A DNA stretch of 64,000 bases from Paramarasmius palmivorus (lineage: Eukaryota > Basidiomycota > Agaricomycetes > Agaricales > Marasmiaceae), in contig JAYKXP010000001.1 of NCBI GenBank assembly GCA_037176845.1, positions 434,001-498,000 of the forward strand, written 5' to 3'. Position 1 is the first letter of the stretch. Every line of letters starts with the position of its first letter. Below the pieces are notes generated by a model. It was given only the letters and a program-made list of their open reading frames with translations, was not told where the DNA came from and made no database searches. Below are positions 47,453-58,474 of the stretch, piece by piece. Made by a program: the position numbers and the translations under genes.

Positions 47453-49237
47453 ATGCTTTCGAACACGGCTGCCTGGAAGCAAATCTCTCCCCTAGAGCAC
47501 CTTATTGCTCGAGCCTGCGACGTCACTCTTCCCGAACCAAATTATGCAGTCAATATCGAAGTCGCAGACTATATTAATCACAAAAAGGCCAATACGTGTG
47601 TATGCATTCGGCATCCACCATGAACTCTATCGCTGACTGTTCTATCATAGACCACGAGAAGCTGCAATGCTAATTGCTCATCTCGCCAATAATCGGAATC
47701 CCCACATTGCTATGCTAGCCTTGACTCTACTAGACACGCTCGTCCAATCCTGCGGCTACCCATTTCACCTCCAGATATCCACGAAAGAGTTTCTCAATGA
47801 GCTCGTACGGCGATTTCCAGAACGACCACCACCCTTTCCCAACCCCGTCATGACCAGGATTCTGGAACTCATCAATGGATGGAAAGAGGGGATCTGTGCT
47901 CAGTCAAGATGGAAGGATGATTTAGGGAACATCAGAGACATGCATCGTCTCCTCACTTTCAAAGGCTATCGATTTCGAGATTTGCCTCGGCAACACCAAC
48001 AAGATACTATTGCATCAGCTACGGTGTGTCGCATTGCGTCTTTGAATACGTGCAGTCTATTCATTGTTTTGTGATCCTAGAACCTTAAAACAGCTGAAGA
48101 GCTCGAGAATGAGGATCGAGAAGCTCAGTCTGCCAAGCTCCAGGAACTCATTCGTCGTGGAACGCCGCGTGATTTAGCAGCTGCACAGGAACTCATGAAG
48201 GCACTCGCCGGGGCGAATCCAGATGCGAAGCCGGATTATCGTGCGCAGGCACTTACAGACCTCAACAAGCTGGAGAGCAAGGTCATTCTTCTGAACGAGA
48301 TGCTGGATAATGTCGATACAGAGCGAGGAGAGAAGTTTGTCTCGGGAGATGCATACGACCAAGTGGCGACGATACTGGGGGCCGCTAGACCGAAATTGCA
48401 GAAGTGGATATCAGACGCAGAATCGCATGATTCCGAATCTCTAGGCAAGTCTGAAACGAAGTCGATTTACAGTGCTGGGATTGACAATCAACTTGAATAG
48501 ACACCTTCTTACAAATGAATGATCAGATCAATACCGTTCTGAACCGATATGAAGCCTTCAAGAAAGGCGACTATGCCACCGCGAGAAACCCTGTCCCCGC
48601 CGAACTGTCGAATCAATCAACGAGTGGGCAGTCGCTGATTGACTTTGACGATGCGCCAGCGCAGAATCAGTCAGCCAACGGTGCTGCGCAGGATGACCTC
48701 GCTGGACTGTTTGGCTCATCTGCTCAAACATCACAGCCTCCGCAAAACGCAAATTCTCTAGTCGGCGGTATGGGAATGGGCGCTATGAACATGGGACTCT
48801 CGAACCAGAGCATATCGACTACTCATTCACCGTCTCCAGTTATGGGTGGAATGGGGAACATGGGTGGTAACCCCATGTTCAGGAATACATCAATGTCCCC
48901 CCCGGCGATTATGCTTCCTTCGACGCCCGCCAACGGGTCACCCGGACCTAGAAACAGTACTCCTGGTACTCCTGGAGGTGGTTTGGGGATGAACATGGGT
49001 ATGAGTTCGCCTCCAATAGGTGCAGGAATGGGAATGGGCTTTGGTGGGATGGGTACAGGAATGGTGCCTGGCATGGGGATGGGGATGAGTAATCCTCCAA
49101 AACCACAGCAGCAACAACAATCATTGTTCCAGAACCAGTCGCAGACACAACAACAGCAACAAACTGCGTCGTCGAACTCATCGACAACGCAGACTTCTGG
49201 GAAGGACCCGTTTGCAGATCTTGCAGGATTGTTTTGA
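47453..49237 (+). CDS. VHS-GAT domain trafficking adaptor (LSB5/TOM1/GGA-like)
   Basis: This is a predicted adaptor linking ubiquitinated cargo, endosomes and clathrin. Exons 47453-47595, 47651-48023, 48081-48444 and 48501-49237 sum to 539 codons. The VHS domain spans about residues 9-145 (LIARACDVTLPEPNYAVNIE, REAAMLIAHLANNRNPHIAM and NELVRRFPERPP). The GAT three-helix bundle follows at about residues 190-310 (KLESKVILLNEMLDNVDTER and MNDQINTVLNRYEAFKKGDY). After it comes LIDFDD, a clathrin-box motif, then DDLAGLF, a Met/Gly-rich stretch, glutamine runs and a C-terminal DPFADLAGLF with a DPF motif. No GAE ear is present, so it is closer to LSB5/TOM1 than to GGA. Intron 3 (48445-48500) begins GCAAGT, a GC-AG intron required by the reading phase. 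Confidence 0.88.
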
Positions 49238-49591
49238 ATTTGTATCACAGTAAATATTGGGCATATGATTTGAATTTGGATGTTACTTCTATGATGTTCC
49301 CATAATTGTGCATAGTGAGCTCGAATTGCTTGGGTTTTGAAAGACTAAAGTAAAAGGTACCGGTACGAAATTTAGCGCTTGAACGACGTCACAAGGTGTG
49401 ACTTCACGCGCTTGCCGAGTCACCCTACGAAAATTACTCTCGCGTCTGCTCATAACCACTGCTAAGTGCTCTCCAACGGCAGAGCTTGGCTCAGGCATAC
49501 TTGCTCGATATTCTGGAATATTTTCCGTGTAAAACTTATACCAGAACCGACACACGACCACCTACATTTCACTCATCCCGAACCGCTGCCA
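49238..49591. other. Gap: UBA2 promoter region
   Basis: These 354 bp hold the 3' flank of the adaptor gene and the upstream region of UBA2. A GACGTCAC element, resembling a CRE/ATF half-site, lies near 49384-49391. No gene is seen. Confidence 0.4.
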
Positions 49592-52056
49592 ATGTCGACG
49601 GCAGCAGCACGTACGGCGCATGCAAAGGCTATCCTGGGGCCTGAACTACACGACCGCTTAGCGGAGACGAAAGTACTCCTTGTGGGAGCAGGTGGAATTG
49701 GCTGCGAACTTTGTATGTTGCCATTACCTTTCCAAGAGACCGTCCGACTGACCATATCCTCACCATAACAACATCAGTGAAAAACATAGTTCTAACCGGC
49801 TTTGGCAAAATAACCCTACTGGACCTTGATACCATTGATCTTTCGAATCTCAACCGTCAGTTTTTGTTCAGGAAGAAGGATGTGAAGCAAAGCAAAGCCC
49901 TTGTGCGTGCACCACCCCCTAAGAAGAGTTCCTATCTTCATTTACCTCTTCACAGGTAGCTGCAATGACAGCAACACCTTTCAATCCAAATGTTCAGATT
50001 ATCCCTTTGCATGCTAATATTAAGGAACCTCAATTTGACATACAATGGTTCCAAGGCTTCGATATTGTCCTGAACGCACTCGACAATCTTGGTGAATTTC
50101 AGGCGCACTACCAGCCACGTAACCGCTCTAATGCTGCAGGCAGATGCTCGAAGACACGTAAACAAGATGTGTATGGCGGCGCAAGTGCCATTGGTGGAAT
50201 CGGGGACAGCTGGATATCTTGGACAGGTCCAGCCCTTGCTCAAGGTGAGCGAAAAAGGAAATCAAAATAAGCAACTAGATTCTAACGTTTCTTCGAAGGA
50301 CCTCACGGAATGTTTTGACTGCATACCCAAACCAGCGCCGAAGAGTTTCCCCGTCTGTACCATCCGTTCGACACCCAGTCAACCAATTCATTGTATCGTC
50401 TGGAGTAAAACCTATCTAATGGGGTGAGGATATACTTCTACCTCATTATTACGTCGCTGTATCTTTGGAATGTAGGCAACTTTTTGGGGAAGATGAAGAC
50501 GCAGGAGGCGAGCTTGACGAAGCCGAGAAACAGGGTGAAAACGGTACCGTTTCGCAGCTTCTCAGAATGACGCAGTATTTCACTCATCAAATTGAATCAA
50601 CTAGCCCAAGAGATCGCGACTCTACGTAAAGAAGCCCTTGCTTTCCAGGCCGTGCGACAAGCACTTCGTTCACCCAACACCCACGAGTCCGCGGCAAAAA
50701 TGGTTTTCAAAAAAGTTAGGATTTTGACCCCAGTTTTCATACGTTTGACCGCTGATCGCACAAAACAGGTTTTTGACGCAGATATTCGGAATTTACTGCT
50801 TATGTCTGACATGTGGCGAGCAAGGACCCCTCCCACTCCGTTGGATTTCGACGCAATACTACAGGGGACCTTCGCTTTACCGACTCCGTCGTCATCGGCA
50901 GCGGCTTCAACCAATGGTCAAGTGAACGGAAAGAGCAACGGTGCTGAAACCAGTGCGAACGCCGGACTCAAAGATCAGCGTGCCCTTACTTTGAAAGATA
51001 ATTTATCATTGTTCATATCAAGGTTAGCGTCACAACTCCTATCATTTTTTTTGTCCGTTGACCCTCCCTTCTCTAGTACCGAACGCCTTGCTGGTCGCTT
51101 GCAATCTGGAGAGGACCCTATATCATTTGACAAGGATGACGACGACACATTAGACTTTGTCACTGCTGCCTCAAATCTTCGCTCTGCGGCTTACGGTATT
51201 CCTGCTAAGACGCGTTGGGAAGTAAAGGGTAAGTTTTAGTGTTCATTCATTCACGAAATGATATTCATCTTTAATACAGAAATGGCTGGAAACATTATTC
51301 CTGCAATAGCAACCACGAATGCTATCATCGCAGGTTTAATTGTTCTGCAGGCGCTTCACCTATTGCGCAAGTCCTATGACAAGCTCCGGAATGTTCATCT
51401 CCAATTCAAGCCAGCGGTACCCTTGAGCACAGTCACGTTGTCACGGCCTAATCCTAATTGTGGCATTTGCCGCGACACGTACGCCAATGTGCTATGTGAT
51501 CCTTCGAGGACAACGTTGCGGGACATTGTGAAAGGAATTCTTGGTGACGATGACCGTGAGGTCAGTGTCTACGAAGACAAGAGGGTTCTCAGTGATCCGG
51601 ACTGGGACGACAACTATGATCGGACTCTGGAGAGCCTCAATGTTACTAGGGGAAAGTTTTTATCGATAGTCGACGAGGAAGGGGAATGGGCAACTATCTC
51701 GGTTGGATTGGGAATTTTACCGTTCGTATTATTGTTTCTAATGACAACCTATACTAATTAACCATATACACAGGAAAAACCACCCTGTAGATGCACCCCC
51801 GTATATTCTTCCGGATCCGTTACCGCAGCCCCCACGGAAAGTGAAACCAGTACAAGCACCATCCACTCCCCCCCGGGCATCACTGAAACGGTCTGCGCCG
51901 GATGACATTGATAACGTAGAGCCCTCTGCCAAGCGGAGAAAAGCAGACGACTTGTCAAGTCCCAGTAAGAAGAGACGGCTCGAGGAAGATGGTCTCATCA
52001 TGATGGACAGCGCCAATGACAAGTTAGAAGATGAAAACGTCATTGAAATAGATTGA
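49592..52056 (+). CDS. UBA2: SUMO-activating enzyme catalytic subunit UBA2
   Basis: This is the catalytic subunit of the nuclear SUMO E1 (with AOS1). It adenylates SUMO and passes it via a thioester to UBC9. The start ([20 protein letters not shown]) leads directly into the ATP-binding fold: [40 protein letters not shown] and [20 protein letters not shown]. Zinc ligands and the catalytic Cys lie in [13 protein letters not shown] and [19 protein letters not shown]. The second catalytic-cysteine half contains [13 protein letters not shown] and [21 protein letters not shown] zinc-binding [19 protein letters not shown] segment precedes the ubiquitin-fold domain. The C-terminus is basic ([24 protein letters not shown]), a nuclear localisation signal, and ends ENVIEID. 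About eight introns of 50-75 bp are implied; all joins examined are in phase. Confidence 0.95.
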
Positions 52057-52213
52057 AGATTCTCCTGGGACACTCTACAGATGTTCTCCACGTTGTACAT
52101 TACACTGCGAAGTTAATAATTTATGGCTTGAGAAATTCACGCTGTCCGTCAAATAGGTCCGATACAGATTTCTCAGTGACTCTTTGAATAAATTCCAGGG
52201 TAGTGTGATACTA

Positions 52214-54310
52214 CTAAGAACTGGCCATTTCGATGTCTTCCTGTCCTGATGCCAACATCGATGGGGCAATACTAGTACCAGTCACCGATCCAGCCCCTGT
52301 GGACATTTGCACACTGCTATCTCCTTTATCGCCGAGGGTGACTGACATAGCGGTAGACGTAGGACCAACAGCAGAGGACGACGACAATGTCGTCGTACCG
52401 GATTCATCTATGAGTTGCTCGGTACCGGAGCCTGAGGGTGTTGCGACAGCAGGAGCTGTAGCAGGCGCGACATTACTTTCCGCTACCCAAACGGGTGCCA
52501 AGGTCTGTATGTTGGCTCGGTATGTGTTCATCCCTTGTCCTCGTGCCGAAGCAACTTGGGGAATCTCAGCATTGACCTTGCCAGCTGATACACACGGGCG
52601 GCAAAAACCTATCAGTAAAACGTCAGAAATTCACAAACTGCTAATTCAGAGGGGAATACTAACGTCCACCCATCAGCAAAGGTACATCTGTCATTCCACA
52701 GCTAAGGCATTTAATTACAATCGGGGGTCGAGGAAGTTGAGGTTGTCGCGCTTTGGGCTGTCTTTGTTTCACCTTTTTGAGCGGCGGAAGTTCCGCGTTT
52801 GAGGTAGGCAGAGTGGAAGTAGATGTTACGATATTCGTAGACGGTAGAGTAGTCGGAGGTACCGGTGCGGAGACATCATTGACTTGTTCAGTTGGGTCAT
52901 GAGCTTCAGGAAGAGGGTCCGGTGGCGGCAGTTGAGGTGCCAATACGCTCTGAACCGGGGTCGCTGGCGTTGGCGTAGCTTTTCGTTTTCTTGGCGCCCG
53001 TTTCCGTGATGCGGTGGTTGTAGCGTTACCCGTAGGTTGGATGGATTTCAGCGTATACGGAGGGGCAGTAATCTGTAAAGGCTGTGTGTGAGCTAGTTAA
53101 AAATGGGGGAAAGATTAGGTATACCGTTTGCAGCTGAGTTAATAACTGGCTATTTTCTGGTATCTGGTATGCTAATTTGGGATGTGATAGCCTACGAGAT
53201 TCTTCCTTTGCCTTGCCTATGTTTGAGCTTATAAGGCGCGACAAAATTCTGAAGAACATACCAGCTTGTCAAGTATGACCTGATCGGGAGATATAGCAGC
53301 CCAGCGTTGAACCGTATCCCGTATCGTCCAGTGAGATTTTGTAATATGAATCGTCACCAACTCTTCCTTGGTAGTAGAATTTTCGTCTCGAGTTCTTGGT
53401 GCAATAGCAGTTATTGTAATGTTCTCGGATGACGCAGACGAAGAATACACCGTGCTTGACGTTGTAGAAGGACTTGAAAAGACGGCTACTCCTCTCGGTA
53501 AAATCCAACGTTCTGAGGAATTCTCCTTGAATTCAAACACGATATCGAATGGCTTGGGGTTAGGCATCGCTGTAGACGCCTGTGCAAGCCCTGCGGCAGA
53601 GCTCGGGGGCACAACCATCGAGGTGTTCGTGACATTAGGCGGTTGAGCTGGAGCGGCATATGCATTCGCTGCAAGGCTCTGAATTAACAAGCCCAGAGTC
53701 TTTAGTTGATCTGGGCTGGCCTTTCCGCCAGCCGCAAGCTGCAGGAGGTTGGCAAGGGTGGGGTTTGTGGATGCTGCGAGATTTACTTGGTTCACAACTT
53801 CCGGAGTGATTGCCAAGGCGGACATGGGAGGCGCAGGTGGGGGGGTAGGAGGTATTTGTGCTGTAGAGGTGGAAGCTATCGGTGCAGCTTGGTAGTTTGA
53901 TGTTGGATAGTATGTCTGCCATTGTCTGGGCTGCGCTGGCTGCTGGACTTGGGCGTGAAGATAATGAACTTCGTGGATAGTGGTGTCGTGAAAGATATGT
54001 GGCCCAATGCTCAGATCGCATCTGCCTCGGGATTGGATTGTGTGAGGCGCTATCGGCGGATTTGCTGCCTTTTTCTGCTGCTTCCCAGAGAACTTGGTGA
54101 AAAATGATGAGAGCAACCTTTCCCTGGCTATAACCTGACATTCAGCCGGACGATAAAATGAAATGGTTTTCAAGAATTCGTACATTGACGTAGCGACTGC
54201 AACAATACAAGACTTTCTTGAATCGATTTCAACTCTCCCTCTTCCTCTGAGAATTCTGCGTCGTCAATCGTAGGAAGCTTTATGGTCTGCTGCTGCTGCT
54301 GACGGGACAT
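52214..54310 (-). CDS. Hypothetical protein with treble-clef-like CXXC...CXXC motif
   Basis: I do not recognise a named family. From the ATG at 54310 the protein starts MSRQQQQQTIKLPTIDDAEF. A basic helix follows (RERLLSSFFTKFSGKQQKK), then a conserved-looking block SRGRCDLSIGPHIFHDTTIH. A helical repeat-like middle reads EVVNQVNLAASTNPTLANLL. A beta-rich domain has PFDIVFEFKENSSERWILP and SHWTIRDTVQRWAAISPDQV. Near the end IVIKCLSCGMTDVPLLMGG joins across an intron to FCRPCVSAGKVNAEIPQ, giving C-x2-C-x14-C-x2-C. The last exon is Ser/Thr/Ala-rich and stops at 52214. It may be a nuclear protein, but that is a guess. The join after SLRQ near 54190 is not clean in phase, so one exon border or base is uncertain. 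Confidence 0.6.
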
Positions 54311-54492
54311 CTCCTGTGTGTAGAATGGTTTGAAGGAACGGTGTTGTAAACTAGCAGGGACATCGCGACAGGAGCGAAGAAAGGCAACGCCCACGCTCTT
54401 CACCGGGCGCTTAAAATAAAGATATACATATTACACGTTAAGTATCTATCTACAGTCCTATTCATTCATCTTTGAAAAAAGCGGAACGCGTT

Positions 54493-56795
54493 TTAGAAAG
54501 GATGAACACGGAGACGATACTTCATCGAATCCGATGATGGGAATAGCTGTCCACTTGCACCTTCTCGTTTAACGAGCTCTCGATATTCTGATTCGTAGAA
54601 GAATTCCTTTGCTCCGAATGCTGGCTTGAGATCACTCAGCCAAGAGGCCTTTTCATCGTACTTTGCAAAGAAAGTCTCCTTCATCCAAGCAGGGTTGCGA
54701 GCTTGTAAGAAACGAAGGATGAAGACTTTTTCGGGCCCTGATGGGCCGGGTACTGTCGTGATTCCAACGACTTGTATTTTTCCCGGGCTGGCAGACATGG
54801 AGGGACCTTGCACTGTGCGTGCTGTACCAGCGACAGAAGAAACTTGATAGAAACAAACGCATGAGTCATTGGTAGCTGAAGCGGGACTTGTAACTTACTC
54901 GCTTCTCTGTAGATGTCAAAGGCTCGAGCCAGGGGGACCTCAAAGTAGTGTTTTGCACCTAAGTAGTTTGTTAGATTGTGCACATCGCCTTCAAGAACAT
55001 ACCTACCAGTGTCACGCTCCACGAACATGTAATATGGAATAGCACCTAGACGTGTCTGGGTGCGCCACATCTGGAAGAAACGTGTGAGGACCGATACCTT
55101 GCGTATTCAATAACAAGATTGCTCACATCAGCCCATATGTGAGGTTGGTCGTTGACTTGGCGAATCAGTGGGTGCTTGACAGCGAATGTTGGCCCCAGTG
55201 GCCCGAATTCGACGCATGGCCTCTTGCACAGCTGTGCTTTGCAGTTCCACCGGATGGGAAAAGTGGGCCATGATGCTAAGATGCCGACCACTCTTGACGA
55301 TCCGTTCAAAGAGCTTGAGCATCTCACCAGCATCTGGATCCGTGAGGTAGCGGTAAGGCCAATATCTAATAAACTTGTCGTTAGATTTGAGGACAAGCGA
55401 ATGAGGAGGGATGCGTACGAGAGACTCTTTGTTCCGATCCGAACGGTAGCGAGGTTTTCTGTCCCCGGGCCTGCGAGGAGAGCGTCGACATAACGAGCGA
55501 ATTGATGGGCGTGCATGACCATAGGATCGCCACCCGTAAAGAGGATGTCAGTGATGTCGCGATTGGCACTGATGTAGTCGACCATTTGAGTCACATCTTT
55601 TGACTGGAATTGTTGTTCAGAGCCAACAGCTGTGAACTGGGCCCTGTAGCATCGTGTCAGCTTTCGTATCAGCAGATAATGTGCAGAAATCATACCATCG
55701 GAAGCAGTACGTGCAAAACGAGTGGCAGAAATTGACCCTCTGTGGAGAAGAAAAGGATGAGAAAACCGGAAAAATAGATTTCTGACAGCTGTTCGTTGGC
55801 CGCTTTCGAGAAATAGACGCCAATGACCAAGCATTTCTGACCATTCCACGACGTCTGCATCTATTATGATGAGTACGAATCGAGCGCAGCCCTGCACTAA
55901 GAGCATCGTCATCGTTCCTCCGTCTCGCTCCTGTTATTTTCTTTATCACGAAAGTCAGCTCTCTAGATCAATCCACAAACGGAAGAAATGATTTACCACG
56001 GCTTTTTGGGCAATAGCTCAGCCATTTGAAGCATCTTGAGGCACCCCCAACGAAGAAAACAAGCGCATTGCTAACCAGCAGATGAACGTTATGAATTGGC
56101 GCGAAATGCTTGGTCGTTGTTTCTTTTTCGAAAACGGCCTACATGTCAGATTGGCGGATGATTGAGACGACAGACCTGTAGGGAAAAAGAGAGCGGTTTC
56201 TCTGTACTTATGTTGCATTCCTTCTACAGCTTCCCCGTTGACCCTGGGGACGTTTTCTTGTTTTTGATTCGCCGGATGTCGGATTCAGCCGACCTCGAAT
56301 TCGTTCTCTGAGGAAATTTATGAGCGTGTAGTCTAATCAGAGTCACAAAATAACAGCTTACGCTAGTTCTCGCATTTCCAACTTGTCTGCGCCTCGTTGC
56401 AAGGCGCTTCGCATGTTCTGAAGTTCAGCCTCCTCAAGCATGTCCGGTTGGGGGAAGACAAGCTTGAAAATGGGATCATCTGGCACACGGGACCAGTCAA
56501 TGAGCTCTTCCACAACGTAGTTGTTTGCCCGCATGGGGAAAACCGAGGCAGCGGCGGTATAGTCAAGGACAGGGAGATGGGGTGCACGACTCGCGAAAAT
56601 TTCGGGTATATTCGAGCGAGAAAGTAGCTGAAACTTTTTGGATGAAACTGGCGGGACTGTAGGAAGACGAAAACTTTCCGGCAATTCGTTCTGTCCAACA
56701 ATGTTTGCCAGGCCCCGAGTTGCATGGAAAGATATGCTGGTAGGTGACCAGCGCGGGGAGCGAGCTCTACACCTAATGAGAGAAGTAAGAGTCAT
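54493..56795 (-). CDS. Lysine 2,3-aminomutase-like radical SAM protein (KamA family), mitochondrial leader
   Basis: This is a radical SAM/PLP protein related to lysine 2,3-aminomutase. The ATG at 56795 gives MTLTSLIRCRARSPRWSPTS, an Arg/Ser-rich leader typical of mitochondrial import. Next come LIDWSRVPDDPIFKLVFPQP and the family marker HKYRETALFFPT. The iron-sulfur motif is CHSFCTYCFRW (C-x3-C-x2-C). Then DITDILFTGGDPMVMHAHQF (the GGDP SAM motif), HLSIMAHFSHPVELQS and RLGAIPYYMFVERDTG follow. The end is typical for the fungal branch (MKETFFAKYDEKASWLSDLK) and stops at 54493. Between FFPT (about 56177) and the Cys motif (about 55745) lie some 430 bp, far longer than other introns here, whose splicing I could not resolve. 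The enzyme's fungal substrate is not established. Confidence 0.82.
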
Positions 56796-58474
56796 CGGAG
56801 GATAATGAGAAGAGTAGTCTTGCACCTCAGACTCACTAGGATCAGTCGAATTTAAATCATATTTCTCCAGATGACGATTGCTTGCATCGCTACGTATTTG
56901 CGAGTCCTTGCCCCTGAAGTCTCCACTTGGAGCTCACTGTGTTGTGGTGCTCGAAGTTACACTGCGCCAGCTTTGATCGTGGGACTAGTGTCAAGCATGA
57001 TAGAAATCTGGGGTGTGAGTGGTAATGCGTATTCCCCGGTCAGAATCTTCGGCTTCCATGCTTGTAGTTGGGTGTGAGGTGTCCGCGTAGTTTTCCTAGC
57101 AGTCGTACGTCCTTATTCAATAGGATCCTCCATGGAAATGATACAGTGAATGATGCATTCGATGTGCCTAGTCCATGTATCTTTCGGACTAAAACTGCGA
57201 TTGTGAGACGAGAATTCTTCAATTTGAATTGTTCAAGAACTTACCATCAATCCCAGTACTCCTAGTACCCAGGTATAGCTGAAAACAGCGCCTGAAGCTC
57301 TATTGAGTGGCGTCATCCAACAGTGTTGTTTTGTTTCATCGCTTCTAAGGCGTTGATAGCTCAGAGTTTGAACGCTCGCGGCCATACGAAAGCGAATAGA
57401 ATAGCGGGAGATAGGAGCTAACTTGTGTACTCCTTGTCATTCTACGAGGTTCCAAGGAGTATGGTGCTGGGAATTGTGGTGCTCGTGATGGATTTGAATA
57501 AAAGCTTGGCGGCGTAGTGGGGCAAGAAATTAAAATTTTTGGGTTTCAGTCGGGCCGGGAACCGTGCCTTGACGTCCACGTGTAATATATGCCGTAACGT
57601 TTGGCCAAACTAACCAGCTTGAACCAAGCTTGCACCTCACTTTGAACGAGCAACGAGACATATTAATTCGAGATCAAAGATTTCACGAAGGCCAGTATAC
57701 TCTGATACAAGGATCTGTTGCAAGATGCTAGATACAAACGGAGGAGAGCTCCTCCGAGCCCCGGTAAAGTGGCGTTAGATATAAGTGATATTCCGATCAA
57801 TCCTACATGAACATATCGGAAGTAAATCTCTTCTTAAACATGGAAACGCCGCTCGAAGTCGAAGCTTGAAGGAGGCTAATGGCAGCAGCATACAGGCAGC
57901 ATAATCGTCAACCTTCGATTGCAACGCAGCTTCCAATGAAGGCGGCTCCAAAAACCGCTGAGTTGGAGGCCCTTCATGCACAAAATCATGATGAAATGTG
58001 GTGTTTTACCTATATCATTGATTTCTTTTGAATCGGTAATAAGTAACGTACTATTCAAATCAGTGCTAACACTGACGTACATTAACCGTATTTCTGGAGT
58101 GCTATTGAGTGTGGCGTTCTCCGAGGAGCGTCACCGAGTCCAGGAAAAAATGATTTCAAATTTTGTTTTGAGCTACTAGTACCGGAGGTAAGTACATACA
58201 ATCAATGTACGTTACAGAGCGCTATATTTTTGGAAACGATTGGTACTATTCGGTGAAGGTGGGAGATGAGGTCTAGTGAGGTGTCCCCAATGTAATCCAA
58301 CCCCTGTTGGGATGACTTCTATTTTCTCCGAGTCGTCGGACTATATCGTACGTGCTCACATCAACGTCTTGCGTGGTTTTGCGCGATTTACGCCTATGTG
58401 GTTTTTAAATATAGAATTATTTTTGATTGATCCTATGTTACATTTTACAGATTATAAACGATAATGTCAACTGC
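56796..58474. other. Intergenic, no gene recognised
   Basis: About 1.7 kb without a recognised gene on either strand. It holds the upstream flank of the radical SAM gene and the downstream flank of the transporter. Confidence 0.5.

Noticed and set aside
48823..49248. Long minus-strand open frame over the adaptor's low-complexity region
   Set aside because: It mirrors the Met/Gly and Gln-rich coding sequence of the plus-strand gene (giving Pro/Ile and Cys runs). The plus strand carries the VHS-GAT domains in correct phase.
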